DNA from: Spirochaetales bacterium
Lineage (GTDB): Bacteria > Spirochaetota > Spirochaetia > DSM-2461
NCBI GenBank assembly: GCA_003247135.1
Contig: QKAW01000038.1
Location: 62,001-126,000 of the forward strand
Length of the DNA stretch: 64,000 nt
Direction: 5' to 3'
The notes under the pieces were generated by a model, which worked only from the letters and a program-made list of their open reading frames with translations, did not search any database and was not told the origin of the DNA. The position numbers were made by a program, and so were the translations under genes. Each line of letters opens with the position of its first letter. Within the stretch, counting starts at the first letter, position 1. Of this stretch, positions 25,055-33,886 are shown in pieces.

Positions 25055-26032
25055 GTGAGTGAAGTAAAAGTAGATGATAAAATTACAGAAGCCGGGAAAC
25101 TTATTCAGAGTGCCAGAGCAGAAATTAGTACCAGAATTGTAGGACAGAAGAAATTTATTGATGGTCTTATAATGGGTATAGTTGCTGGTGGACATATTCT
25201 TGTTGAGGGAGTTCCGGGACTGGCAAAAACTCTGGCAGTTAATACTTTGTCGGATGTTTTTGATACTGATTTTAAAAGAATACAGTTTACCCCGGATTTA
25301 CTACCGGCAGACCTTATAGGTACAATGATATTTAAACAGGAAAGTGGGGACTTTGTAGCAAGAAAAGGACCTATTTTTTCCAATATCATATTGGCTGATG
25401 AGATAAACAGAGCTCCGGCAAAGGTTCAGGCTGCATTACTGGAGGCAATGGCTGAAAAGCAGGTAACTATAGGTGGAAACTCCTATAAACTTCCTTCACC
25501 CTTCTTCGTTCTTGCTACACAGAACCCTATAGAGCAAGAGGGAACCTATCAGCTTCCGGAAGCTCAGTTGGATCGATTTATGATGAAACTTCTTGTAGAC
25601 TATCCAACACCTGAAGAAGAGCTTCAAATATTGAAGTTAATGGGAAAAGACTCTCCAATAAGTGTTAAAAGACTTTTAACTCCGGAAATGATAGAGAGCA
25701 TAAGAGCAGTAACAGAGAGTATTGAAATAGATGAAATGATAGAGAAGTATATTGTTTCTATTGTGACAGCTTCCAGAGTTAAAGACAGGAAATACCCCTT
25801 TGTAAGATTAATAGAGTATGGTGCTTCACCTAGAGCAACAATTTACATCTATAGATGTTGTAAGGTAAGAGCTCTCTTTGAAGGCAGGGGATATGTTCTG
25901 CCGGAAGATGTAAAAAGTGTTGTGTATGATGTTTTAAGACATCGGATTGTACTCTCTTATGAAGCTGAAGCTGAAGCACTTACAGCAGATGATGTTATAA
26001 AGGAAATTTTGGCTTCAGTTCCGGTACCTTAA
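25055..26032 (+). CDS. moxR: MoxR-family AAA+ ATPase
   Basis: The 325-residue protein has Walker A GVPGLAKT, Walker B ILADEINRAPAKVQAALLEAM, sensor 1 ATQNPIEQEGTYQLPEAQLDRF and the C-terminal lid. MoxR ATPases act as chaperones for von Willebrand factor (VWA) partner proteins, here the BatA/BatB pair. It is the first gene of an operon with DUF58, DUF4381-like, batA, batB, batC and batD. The GTG start has AAGGA at proper distance. Its stop TAA overlaps the next ATG by one base. Confidence 0.92.
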   Translation: MSEVKVDDKITEAGKLIQSARAEISTRIVGQKKFIDGLIMGIVAGGHILVEGVPGLAKTLAVNTLSDVFDTDFKRIQFTPDLLPADLIGTMIFKQESGDFVARKGPIFSNIILADEINRAPAKVQAALLEAMAEKQVTIGGNSYKLPSPFFVLATQNPIEQEGTYQLPEAQLDRFMMKLLVDYPTPEEELQILKLMGKDSPISVKRLLTPEMIESIRAVTESIEIDEMIEKYIVSIVTASRVKDRKYPFVRLIEYGASPRATIYIYRCCKVRALFEGRGYVLPEDVKSVVYDVLRHRIVLSYEAEAEALTADDVIKEILASVPVP

Positions 26033-26904
26033 TGGAGGATATGGACTTTTCTGGTAGAGTTAAAAGACTCCAGATAATATCTACTCAACTAATTGAAGGA
26101 ATGTTCTCAGGTAACTACAGGTCAACTTTTAAAGGCCCGGGGTTAGAGTTTAATGAAGTTCGTGAGTATCTTCCTGGTGATGATGTTAGATTCATTGACT
26201 GGAATGTAACATCCAGAATGCAGGCCCCATATACTAAAACCTTTAAAGAAGAACGTGAACTAATATTAAATATTGTAATGGATGTCTCTGCATCACTTTC
26301 TGAAGTCGGCGGTGGAAGAAGTAAAAAAGCTGTAGCTGAAACTCTTCTGGGTATTATTGCATTTGCCGCTGTTGCAAATAATGACAGAGTTGGTGTTTTA
26401 ATGTTTTCCGATATTATTGAGCACTCTGTATCTCCGATGAAGGGGAAGAAGCATGTTTTGAGATTAATTCATGATGTTCTTACTCTTAAACCAAAGAAAA
26501 AAGGTTCCGATCTTGCTCTTGCCCTACGAACAGCCCAGGAATCTATGAAAAAAAGAGGGATTTGCTTTATTATTTCAGATTTTAGATCAGCTAATTATTA
26601 TAAGGAATTATCTATACTTTCCAGAAAACAGGATGTTATTGCTGTAAGAATAATAGATAACCTGGAGAGAGAGTATCCCCCTTCAGGGTTAATACCTCTG
26701 GAAGACCCGGAAACCGGAAAGATTATAAATGGTTTCGGAAGAAGCAAAAGGTTCAGGAAAGAGTACCGGGAATTCTGGGAACTTGAGCGTATACACTGGA
26801 TAAATAATTGTAAAAAACTTGGAATAGGAATTCTTGAGATAGATACAGAGGAAGACCCGGGTCAAGCTCTGCTAAAATTCTTTAACAGAAGGAAAAAAAG
26901 GTGA
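26032..26904 (+). CDS. DUF58 protein of the MoxR-Bat operon
   Basis: The 290-residue protein contains FKGPGLEFNEVREYLPGDDV and RFIDWNVTSRM, the DUF58 signature, and a VWA-like fold with the MIDAS-type D-V-S-A-S in VMDVSASLSE. DUF58 proteins nearly always sit next to MoxR and are likely its direct partners at the membrane. It overlaps moxR by one base and the next gene by four. Confidence 0.88.
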   Translation: MEDMDFSGRVKRLQIISTQLIEGMFSGNYRSTFKGPGLEFNEVREYLPGDDVRFIDWNVTSRMQAPYTKTFKEERELILNIVMDVSASLSEVGGGRSKKAVAETLLGIIAFAAVANNDRVGVLMFSDIIEHSVSPMKGKKHVLRLIHDVLTLKPKKKGSDLALALRTAQESMKKRGICFIISDFRSANYYKELSILSRKQDVIAVRIIDNLEREYPPSGLIPLEDPETGKIINGFGRSKRFRKEYREFWELERIHWINNCKKLGIGILEIDTEEDPGQALLKFFNRRKKR

Positions 26905-27773
26905 GAAGTAAGTTTCTGGTTCTTTTTTTTACTCTATCTCTGTTTTTGTTTTCTGAAGAACTTCAGGTTGTAAGAAGTGTATACTCCCCAAAAGAGTTTT
27001 ATGTAGGGGATATGGTAACCCTTCTTATCTATGTAAAAACTCCATTCGAGGGTGAACTTCTGCCTCCAGAGGAGATTCCTGAAAGTGACTGGATAAATAT
27101 AAAAAGTGTAAATCTGGTAGAGAATGGTATTGAGGAATCAATTATCAGGATATCTTTTACATCCTTTACACCTGGTCTTCGTGTTTTGCCTGATATCTAT
27201 CTGGGAGAGCATTTATTAAAGGATTTTAAAATTCAAACCCTTTCTATATTGGACGATCAATTTACAGAGTTACAGGAGCCCTCACCTCAAATGGTTCCAC
27301 CTGGGACAAATTTACTTGTCGTTTTTATATTATTGGGGATAGTACTTGGACCATATCTGATTTTTATATTCTTCAAGGCAATGATCCAATCTATTAAACT
27401 TGCAATAAATAAGTATAAAAGAGAGAAACCATTTAGGGATTATTATAAAATTCTAAAACAGTTAAAAAATGAGATAGAGGTAAACAGTGTTCGTAATTTT
27501 TACGTAAAAATAACTGAACACTTAAGAATATACCTCTCTATAAGATTTAATAAGGAGTTTTATTCAGCAACTACCATGGAAATGTCAAATCTTTTAAAAA
27601 GTATTATGGATCAGGATTCATCCGAGGAGCTTTTATCAATATGTCGTTTTGCTGATTTGGTAAAATTTAGCCATACTACAGCTTCTCCATTACATAGAAA
27701 TAAAGATTTAAGAACAATACTTGAGATAGTTCATCAACTGGAAGGTAAGGAGCGTTCAAATGCTCGTATTTAA
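26901..27773 (+). CDS. Membrane protein with one TM (DUF4381-like) in the Bat operon
   Basis: The 290-residue protein has a signal peptide (KFLVLFFTLSLFLFSEE), a periplasmic beta-rich domain (residues about 20-125), one membrane helix (about 137-160) and a helical cytoplasmic part (FRDYYKILKQLKNEIEVNS, then FYVKITEHLRIYLSIRFN). This layout fits the short protein that occurs between DUF58 and batA in aerotolerance operons, including DUF4381 members. The GTG start overlaps the DUF58 stop (GTGA). Its 3' end overlaps batA by 14 nt. Confidence 0.7.
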   Translation: MRSKFLVLFFTLSLFLFSEELQVVRSVYSPKEFYVGDMVTLLIYVKTPFEGELLPPEEIPESDWINIKSVNLVENGIEESIIRISFTSFTPGLRVLPDIYLGEHLLKDFKIQTLSILDDQFTELQEPSPQMVPPGTNLLVVFILLGIVLGPYLIFIFFKAMIQSIKLAINKYKREKPFRDYYKILKQLKNEIEVNSVRNFYVKITEHLRIYLSIRFNKEFYSATTMEMSNLLKSIMDQDSSEELLSICRFADLVKFSHTTASPLHRNKDLRTILEIVHQLEGKERSNARI

Positions 27774-28764
27774 CTCCCCCCAGTTTTTTATATTAATACT
27801 AATAATCCCGGTAATTTTTATATTTCAGAATTTAAGAGTAAAAAATCGTGGAGCATTGCTCTTTTCACATACTGTTTGGAGTGGAAGCAGCTTAAAATCA
27901 AATCAGTTTGAAGTAAAGTTTTTAAGAAATATTTCAGGACTATTTATGTATTTGGGAATTCTCTTTGTAATTTTTGCTTTAACAGACCCATCAATTGTTG
28001 ACGGTGAAAGTAATTATCTATCCAGAGGTGTTGATATTATGATTATACTGGATGAATCCCCAAGTATGTCAGCAAAGGATTTTCCTCCTGTAAACAGGTT
28101 TGAATCTGCTAAAGAGATAATAAATAAATTTATAGATGGTAGAGAGAATGATTTTGTTGGTGTAGTCTCTTTTGGTGATGACGCGGTTTTAAGAGTGCCA
28201 TTAACATTGGATTATAAAACTGTAAAGAAAAGCGTAAATGAGTTAAAAATAATGAGTATGGGTGAAGGAACAGCTATAGGGATGGGTTTAGCAGTAAGTG
28301 TACTTCACCTAAAAAACAGTAGTTCTACATCCAGAGTTATAATTCTATTAACAGATGGGGTAAATAATGCAGGGGAAGTTCTGCCCCTTTCCGCAGCTAA
28401 AGCAGCCAAAGAGTTAGGAATAAAAGTTTACACAATCGGAATTGGGGGGGTAGATCCTGTCGAAATCGAATTTGTTAATCCTAAAACCGGAACAATAGTT
28501 AAAGGTGATCTTCCTGAAGGAGGATTTGATCAGACCCTTCTTGAATCAATAGCATCACTTACCGGTGGAAAATTTTACAAGGCTTCAAGTCCTGGAATGC
28601 TGGAAACAGTTCTTCAGGGGATAGATTATCTAGAAGCAAGCAAGAAAATAGTTGAAACAAAAATAAAAAGCAAACCTGTATATTATGTATTTATTATTGG
28701 AGGGTTCTTTTTCCTTTTAGCATATTTTATTATCAGAAAAGGTATTTTGGGAGAGATCCTATGA
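27760..28764 (+). CDS. batA: BatA: membrane-anchored VWA-domain protein
   Basis: The 334-residue protein has two N-terminal membrane helices, a VWA domain with MIDAS motif ILDESPSMSAKD (D-x-S-x-S), the Thr in GTAIGMGLAVSV and the Asp in LLTDGVNNAGE, and a C-terminal membrane helix. BatA and BatB are paralogues in a periplasmic complex linked to oxygen or stress tolerance in Bacteroides and spirochaetes. It overlaps the previous gene by 14 nt and batB by 4. Confidence 0.88.
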   Translation: MLVFNSPQFFILILIIPVIFIFQNLRVKNRGALLFSHTVWSGSSLKSNQFEVKFLRNISGLFMYLGILFVIFALTDPSIVDGESNYLSRGVDIMIILDESPSMSAKDFPPVNRFESAKEIINKFIDGRENDFVGVVSFGDDAVLRVPLTLDYKTVKKSVNELKIMSMGEGTAIGMGLAVSVLHLKNSSSTSRVIILLTDGVNNAGEVLPLSAAKAAKELGIKVYTIGIGGVDPVEIEFVNPKTGTIVKGDLPEGGFDQTLLESIASLTGGKFYKASSPGMLETVLQGIDYLEASKKIVETKIKSKPVYYVFIIGGFFFLLAYFIIRKGILGEIL

Positions 28765-29747
28765 GAATTACAAACCCAGAACTACTTTGGCTATATTTCC
28801 TTCTTATCCCTATTTTTATTTTAATGATATTATTCTATTTTAGTGGAATAAATGATCTAAGAAAACTAACAGGGACCTGGAGGTTTGTCTCAATAAAAAG
28901 AGTTTTTAGAGTTCGTTACATAGTTTCTAACCTGTTGTTTCTACTCTCTCTTCTTTCATTATTAATAGGATTAAGTGGTTTAACATGGCAGAAAAAACCG
29001 GAAAAAGATGACTCAACGGGACTTGAAGTTATGTTTGTTCTGGATGTTTCAAGAAGTATGCTTGCCCAGGATATCCTTCCTACACGATTAGACAAATCCG
29101 TATCCCTAATAACAACTTTGATTGATAGTGTTAATAATAGTAAGTTTGGAGTAATAGTTTTTAAGGGAGAAGCTGTTATCTCTGTGCCAATAACAGAGGA
29201 TAAACTTGCATTGGAGTCATTTTTAACAACTGTTTCTCCAAATATTATAACTACTCCAGGGTCAAATCAGGAAAAAGCATTAAAATTGGCACTTTCAGGT
29301 TTTTCAGGGAACAGCTCAAATAAACGTATAATTTTGATGGTAAGTGATGGTGAGTCATTAGAAGGGGATATATTTAAAGTCGTAACTGATGCAGTAAATG
29401 AAGATATTCCAATTTTTACTGTTGCTGCAGGTACCCAAACAGGTTCTACAATAGTTGTTGGAGATACCACAGTAAAAAATAAATATGGAAAAGAGGTTGT
29501 CTCCAGAACAGATTATTCTCTACTGGAGAATCTGTCAGAATTAACCTATGGTAAATTTTACAAACTTGAAGAGACACAGGTAATTGCCCATGTAAGCCAG
29601 GATATAAAGTCTCTGGAATACGATAAAGCCGGTGGACGTATTAAGTATATAAATGTAATTCAATATAGACCATTTCTATTTTTGGCCCTTGTTTTTTTAT
29701 GTCTTTATATTTTTGTTAAGGAGTGGAGATGGTCAGAAATATTTTAA
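28761..29747 (+). CDS. batB: BatB: membrane-anchored VWA-domain protein
   Basis: The 328-residue protein shares BatA's layout: N-terminal helices, VWA domain with VLDVSRSMLAQD (D-x-S-x-S), TTPGSNQEKALKLAL and MVSDGESLEGD, and a C-terminal membrane helix. Its ATG overlaps the batA stop (ATGA) and its 3' end overlaps batC by about 19 nt. It would pair with BatA and the TPR lipoprotein BatC in the periplasm. Confidence 0.88.
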   Translation: MRITNPELLWLYFLLIPIFILMILFYFSGINDLRKLTGTWRFVSIKRVFRVRYIVSNLLFLLSLLSLLIGLSGLTWQKKPEKDDSTGLEVMFVLDVSRSMLAQDILPTRLDKSVSLITTLIDSVNNSKFGVIVFKGEAVISVPITEDKLALESFLTTVSPNIITTPGSNQEKALKLALSGFSGNSSNKRIILMVSDGESLEGDIFKVVTDAVNEDIPIFTVAAGTQTGSTIVVGDTTVKNKYGKEVVSRTDYSLLENLSELTYGKFYKLEETQVIAHVSQDIKSLEYDKAGGRIKYINVIQYRPFLFLALVFLCLYIFVKEWRWSEIF

Positions 29748-30316
29748 AACTTACACTTTTTATAATTATCTCTCTCTTTTTTAACTCATGTAATAGAATT
29801 GTAGATGGAAGTACTCTTCTTTCCGGAAACCAGAAATTCAGAAGTGGCGATTATCAAGGGGCAATTATTAACTATTTAAAAGGTGTTGACTCTCAGATAA
29901 ATCGAGACTATTTTTATTACAATTTAGGGAATGTATATAGTGCTCTTGGAGAGTCTCCATCCGCATTCTCTGTCTGGGAATTAACAGATGGGGGTGAAAG
30001 TTCTCAGCTAAAATTTAGTCTAGAATATAATAAAGGTTATCTTAAATATCAGGAAGGTAATTATGAAGAGGCATACTCTCATTTCAGAAATGCGTTACAA
30101 CTGATGCCATCAAATTTACATGCAAAAATAAATCTGGAATTGAGTCTTAATAAAATAAGTGCAGCAACAAATAATCAGCAAAGCAGAACCACAAGTGTCC
30201 CTGAAAAAATAGGAGAATCAGACGAGACTGCAAGAATACTTGATTATGTAAAACAGAAGGAGGCAATGACTTGGGGTGTAGACTATCAACCACGGGAATT
30301 AGAAAACGACTGGTAG
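29729..30316 (+). CDS. batC: BatC: TPR lipoprotein
   Basis: The 195-residue protein has a lipoprotein signal (MVRNILKLTLFIIISLFF then NSC) and at least two tetratricopeptide repeats (FRSGDYQGAIINYLKGVD and YQEGNYEEAYSHFRNAL). The ATG at 29729 is preferred to the in-frame GTG at 29723, which lies inside the Shine-Dalgarno AAGGAG. It overlaps batB upstream and batD downstream, so translation of the three genes is coupled. Confidence 0.8.
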   Translation: MVRNILKLTLFIIISLFFNSCNRIVDGSTLLSGNQKFRSGDYQGAIINYLKGVDSQINRDYFYYNLGNVYSALGESPSAFSVWELTDGGESSQLKFSLEYNKGYLKYQEGNYEEAYSHFRNALQLMPSNLHAKINLELSLNKISAATNNQQSRTTSVPEKIGESDETARILDYVKQKEAMTWGVDYQPRELENDW

Positions 30317-32289
30317 TAATATTCATTCTAGTCTTTACTTCATTTTTAAATAGTTTAGAGATGGATGTCCTGCCTGATATTTTAATAACAGGTCGGGTAA
30401 TTACTCTGAAAATTCAGACTGAAATACTGGATTCTACGGAAATAGAGGTAAGTGAGCTTGTTATTCCTAAAGGATTAGAACTTATTTCTGGACCGGTAAT
30501 AAGGCCATATTACTCAAAAATTGATGGAGTAACTCAACGACTTCACCAGATAACCTGGGCTCTTAGAAGTACATCTTCAGGAATTTATATCCTGCCAGAA
30601 ATTGAAATTAAAACCGATATTGCTGTTTTTACTGTAGAAGTACCAACTGTAACAGTATTTGAAAACGATGAAAAGTTTAATAAATATCCACTAATAGTCT
30701 CCTGGAATAGTAATATTAAAAGAGAGATCTTTGTAGGAGAATCACTACCTTTAATAGTTGAAGCATACAATTTGGAAGAGATAAATTTTCCAGACAGGGT
30801 TATTTCAACAAAACCCAGAAGAGGGGAGATTATTGAAGTCTCAGGTTTAGGGGAGATTAATCCTGAAAAAGTAGGGGATGCAGATCTCTACAGGGTTGCA
30901 GTTGCGTCATGGATATATACACCATTTGAGGCTGGGAAAGTTTCAATACCATCTGTTAGAATTGATATAAATGGTCTAACACGTTATACAGAAGAACTTG
31001 AACTTACTGTAAAACCCTTACCTGAAGTAAATGCCACCGGAGGAGTTGGAGAATTTATTATAACAACAGATATTTCTGACTCTCAGGTAACACCTGAGGA
31101 TTTCTTTCATTATCGTGTAAAGATCTCGGGACAGGGAAACATCCCATACATAAAATTTCCTGAAGTAGAATACTCAGGGTTAATTTTAATAGATAAAAAA
31201 GAGAGTGAATCAATTGGATATAGTGATGAAGGTTTTCTTGGGTGGAGAGAGATTGACTATACTTTACAAGCTCTGGATTCCGGAGTAAAAGAGATTGTTC
31301 TTTCTGGAGTTAGCTGGATAGATAATGATGGTAAGGATATATTTTTTAATGGAAATATTACCCATATAAATGTCGTTTCTGTTAAAGTTGTTGAAGAGGA
31401 TATTTTACCATTTTTATCACTACTGCGAAGTCAGGATATTATTTCATCATACAGGTTCTTTTTCTATAAGAAACCCCAGTTATGGGGACTTCTATTTATA
31501 AGTCTGTTAATAACTCTAATTATTAAATTTGTTAAGAGTATACGTAAAACAAGAAAAAACAAAACACTTTTAATGGCTGTTGTTCTTTCTCAGCTGCTTT
31601 TTACCTCAGCTATTTTTGTAAAAGGCCTGGAATACCAGAGCGAATTAGTAGAAGCAGATAATTATATCGATTCCGGAGAGTATACAAAGGCTTTAGCAAT
31701 TTATGATGGATTGACTGATAAAATGCCAAATAACTATGGACTCTTTATAAATAAATCTATTCTTAATGATAAACTTGGTTACATATCTAAAGCTGTATAT
31801 AACATACGTATAGCAGAGAGAATAGCACCAAATAATAGTGTAATTGGGGAAATAAAAAAATATCTTTCAAAATCAGAAGAGTCTAACCTTAAACAGGCAA
31901 AAACAGCAAATCCGATTAATCCAGACTATATTTTTATACTTTTAATAATATTTTTTAATATACTAGTCCTTGTTATTTTTAGCTTAATAAAAAACCATAA
32001 CATAACATCTTTTTCACTATTTTTTACTGTTCTGTTAATATGTCTTTTCTTGGGAGTTATGCTCTTTTTTGTTCATGGGAAAAACAGTGTTAAAGCCGGA
32101 ATAATTTCAGAACAGAATGCCTCACTAATCAAGGTTCCAAATGAAAATGCTATGGAATGGCTAACATTGGATGAGGGAAACTGTGTTTATATAAATGGAG
32201 AGTGGGAAGATAAATATTTAATAAAAACCGAGTATGGATTACAAGGATGGATTTCCAAAAACTCAATTCTTGTATTGGAGGAGAGATAA
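30271..32289 (+). CDS. batD: BatD-BatE-like fusion: BatD domain, TPR and SH3-like tail
   Basis: The 672-residue protein starts at a TTG (30271) supported by AAGGAGG 7 nt upstream, inside batC. Residues about 1-395 are the BatD-type tandem beta domains after a signal peptide; a membrane helix follows near 405-422. Residues about 455-525 carry TPR-like helices (ADNYIDSGEYTKALAIYDGL) as in BatE, then two membrane helices (about 548-600) and an SH3-like tail (WLTLDEGNCVYINGEW, LQGWISKNSIL). In many genomes batD and batE are separate genes, so this is a fusion. Confidence 0.8.
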   Translation: MGCRLSTTGIRKRLVVIFILVFTSFLNSLEMDVLPDILITGRVITLKIQTEILDSTEIEVSELVIPKGLELISGPVIRPYYSKIDGVTQRLHQITWALRSTSSGIYILPEIEIKTDIAVFTVEVPTVTVFENDEKFNKYPLIVSWNSNIKREIFVGESLPLIVEAYNLEEINFPDRVISTKPRRGEIIEVSGLGEINPEKVGDADLYRVAVASWIYTPFEAGKVSIPSVRIDINGLTRYTEELELTVKPLPEVNATGGVGEFIITTDISDSQVTPEDFFHYRVKISGQGNIPYIKFPEVEYSGLILIDKKESESIGYSDEGFLGWREIDYTLQALDSGVKEIVLSGVSWIDNDGKDIFFNGNITHINVVSVKVVEEDILPFLSLLRSQDIISSYRFFFYKKPQLWGLLFISLLITLIIKFVKSIRKTRKNKTLLMAVVLSQLLFTSAIFVKGLEYQSELVEADNYIDSGEYTKALAIYDGLTDKMPNNYGLFINKSILNDKLGYISKAVYNIRIAERIAPNNSVIGEIKKYLSKSEESNLKQAKTANPINPDYIFILLIIFFNILVLVIFSLIKNHNITSFSLFFTVLLICLFLGVMLFFVHGKNSVKAGIISEQNASLIKVPNENAMEWLTLDEGNCVYINGEWEDKYLIKTEYGLQGWISKNSILVLEER

Positions 32290-32291
32290 TT

Positions 32292-32765
32292 ATGGATTTT
32301 GACCAGATTCTAAAACAATGGGAAAATAGCTGTAATAATAATTCCTCAAATAAAAAATCAAAAAAAAGAGAAGATAAAAGTAGAGAGGACTTAACTATGA
32401 AGTCCTTGTTGGAAATGTATCCTCCCGACGAAGATTCCCTTAACCAATATACACCTAAACCTACAGAAAGGCAGAAAAGAAGAAATTATAGACGAATGAA
32501 GCCCCAGGAAACATTGGATCTCCATGGTTATACACTTATGTCTGCAATAATTGAACTTGAGGATTTTCTTAATAGATGTAAAAAGAGAAGAATAGAAAAA
32601 ATATTAATTATTCATGGTAAAGGTCTACACTCTCCAGATGGAGATTCAATCTTAAGAAAAGGTATAATCGATAAACTAAAAACTCTTAACTTTATAGGTG
32701 AAATTGGACACCCCTCAGAAAAGGAGGGGGGTGCTGGTGCTACATGGGCTGTACTTAAATATTAA
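32292..32765 (+). CDS. Smr-domain protein
   Basis: The 157-residue protein has a charged N-terminal part and a C-terminal Smr domain with [13 protein letters not shown] (D-L-H-G), IHGKGLHS (H-G-K-G) and a closing segment [12 protein letters not shown]. Smr domains are nicking or RNA endonucleases linked to mismatch repair (MutS2) or ribosome rescue. The ATG at 32292 follows GGAGGAGA. An in-frame TTG at 32247 inside batD is rejected. The 3' end overlaps the convergent infA by 4 nt. Confidence 0.85.
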   Translation: MDFDQILKQWENSCNNNSSNKKSKKREDKSREDLTMKSLLEMYPPDEDSLNQYTPKPTERQKRRNYRRMKPQETLDLHGYTLMSAIIELEDFLNRCKKRRIEKILIIHGKGLHSPDGDSILRKGIIDKLKTLNFIGEIGHPSEKEGGAGATWAVLKY

Positions 32766-32980
32766 CGCTCTCTGAAAATAATTCTTCCACGAGTTAAATC
32801 ATAAGGAGAAAGAGCAACCGTAACCTTGTCTCCTGGTACAATTCGAATAAAATGTTTTCTCATCTTACCTGATAAATGAGCTAAAATAATATGCCCATTT
32901 TGTAGTTCTACTCTAAACTGAGTGTTAGGCAGGGCTTCATTTACAACACCCTGTACTTCTATTGCTTCTTCTTTAGACAA
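32762..32980 (-). CDS. infA: Translation initiation factor IF-1
   Basis: The 72-residue OB-fold protein matches IF-1 over its length: [38 protein letters not shown], then [20 protein letters not shown] and RI. It occupies the ribosomal A site region during initiation. The start is TTG at 32980 with CAGGAGT 7 nt before it, an unusual start for a core factor. A strong promoter lies upstream. Confidence 0.95.
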   Translation of the reverse strand: MSKEEAIEVQGVVNEALPNTQFRVELQNGHIILAHLSGKMRKHFIRIVPGDKVTVALSPYDLTRGRIIFRER

Positions 32981-33006
32981 AAAAGACTCCTGAAAAATTT
33001 TTTATA

Positions 33007-33035
33007 ATTTTATTCATAATAATCTTCTATGTCAA
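33007..33035 (-). promoter_or_regulatory. Sigma-70 promoter of infA
   Basis: On the minus strand TTGACA (33030-33035), a 17-bp spacer and TAAAAT (33007-33012) give a near-consensus promoter. A second consensus TTGACA reading the other way (33040-33045) serves the divergent DksA/TraR-type gene, so the two -35 boxes are back to back. Confidence 0.7.
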
Positions 33036-33102
33036 CTACTTGACAATAATGCATATAATAGTATATTTAATGCTAATTTATCTTAAGTTTAAGGATAGTA
33101 TA

Positions 33103-33462
33103 ATGACTGAAAGTTTTTTAGAAGAGATGAGAGTTCGATTAGAAGAAAAAAAGAGAGATGTTGTTGAACTGCTTGCTTCGGAATATAATGCATTTCAAGC
33201 TACAAACAGCTCTAGTGGAAGAGATCTTGTGGATTTGGCATCAAATGATTTTGATAAACAGATTCTGGATGTGTCCAGTGCTTTGGAAGTAAAAACATTA
33301 AACAAAATTAATTCTGCAATTACAAGAATGAAAAATGGTCACTATGGAATTTGTGCTCAATGTAGTCAATCAATAGGCGAAGAAAGATTGAAAGCAATGC
33401 CATACGCTGTTGTTTGTGTTAAATGTAAAACAAAAAACGAGCGGTTAAATAATAAAGATTAA
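33103..33462 (+). CDS. DksA/TraR-type zinc-finger protein
   Basis: The 119-residue protein has an N-terminal coiled-coil part (ESFLEEMRVRLEEKKRD) and a C-terminal four-cysteine zinc finger (GICAQCSQSIGEERL, then VCVKCKTKNE) as in DksA/TraR proteins that bind the RNA polymerase secondary channel. The N-terminal coiled coil tip lacks the clear D-x-x-D-x-A of DksA; the segment reads DLVDLASNDFD. AAGGA precedes the ATG at 33103. It has its own TTGACA promoter (33040). Confidence 0.82.
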   Translation: MTESFLEEMRVRLEEKKRDVVELLASEYNAFQATNSSSGRDLVDLASNDFDKQILDVSSALEVKTLNKINSAITRMKNGHYGICAQCSQSIGEERLKAMPYAVVCVKCKTKNERLNNKD

Positions 33463-33481
33463 AAAAAACTAAGGCTCCCAA

Positions 33482-33517
33482 AATTTCCTCCGATAATGAA
33501 TTTATCAGGAGGAAATT
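33482..33517 (+). promoter_or_regulatory. Hairpin sequestering the ribosome-binding site of the next gene
   Basis: AATTTCCTCC-GATAA (33482-33496) pairs with TTATC-(A)-GGAGGAAATT (33502-33517), a 15-bp stem with one bulged A and a five-base loop. The 3' arm contains the full Shine-Dalgarno GGAGG, 5 nt before the GTG start at 33518. There is no T-run, so it is not an intrinsic terminator. It should block translation unless opened. Confidence 0.75.
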
Positions 33518-33886
33518 GTGATTAATTCTGTTTCATCGCAAATAGGAAGTATACCTAGCGTTTATAATATTGCTGATAACTCTTCAAAAATTGAGGTTCC
33601 GGTACCTTCAAGTGTCTCGGTTTATGCTCAGTTTAAATATGTTAGAGGTGTTCCTGCATCTTCCGGTCAAAATCCTGTTTCATTATCAAGGGCACAAATT
33701 ATTGATAGTATGGTTTCCTATTTAAATAACAGTCCTGATAAGTATGAATTAGATAAAAGAGAGGATTTTACTCTCCAGGAATTGGGACAGGAAGTTCATA
33801 AAGTTGTTAACGATAGTAAACCGGCTTTTCACTCTATGCCTGGAATAAGCATGGATACCGGTCTTATTTTTAATCTATCAGCATAG
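33518..33886 (+). CDS. Unknown 122-residue protein with hairpin-masked ribosome-binding site
   Basis: I do not recognise this protein. It starts at GTG (33518) with GGAGG 5 nt upstream, and has a low-complexity Ser/Val/Pro-rich N-terminal third (SVSSQIGSIPSVYNI and VPVPSSVSVY) and a more structured second half with SRAQIIDSMVSYLNN and FTLQELGQEVHKVV. There is no signal peptide or membrane segment. The composition and the 'SVSSQIG' opening recall small cytoplasmic or flagella-related spirochaete proteins, but no function is claimed. Its stop abuts the stop of the convergent gene. Confidence 0.6.
   Translation: MINSVSSQIGSIPSVYNIADNSSKIEVPVPSSVSVYAQFKYVRGVPASSGQNPVSLSRAQIIDSMVSYLNNSPDKYELDKREDFTLQELGQEVHKVVNDSKPAFHSMPGISMDTGLIFNLSA

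Noticed and set aside
33476-33517. Hairpin at 33482-33517 as the terminator of the DksA/TraR-type gene
   Set aside because: There is no T-run after the stem on the plus strand, and the 3' arm is exactly the ribosome-binding site of the next gene.
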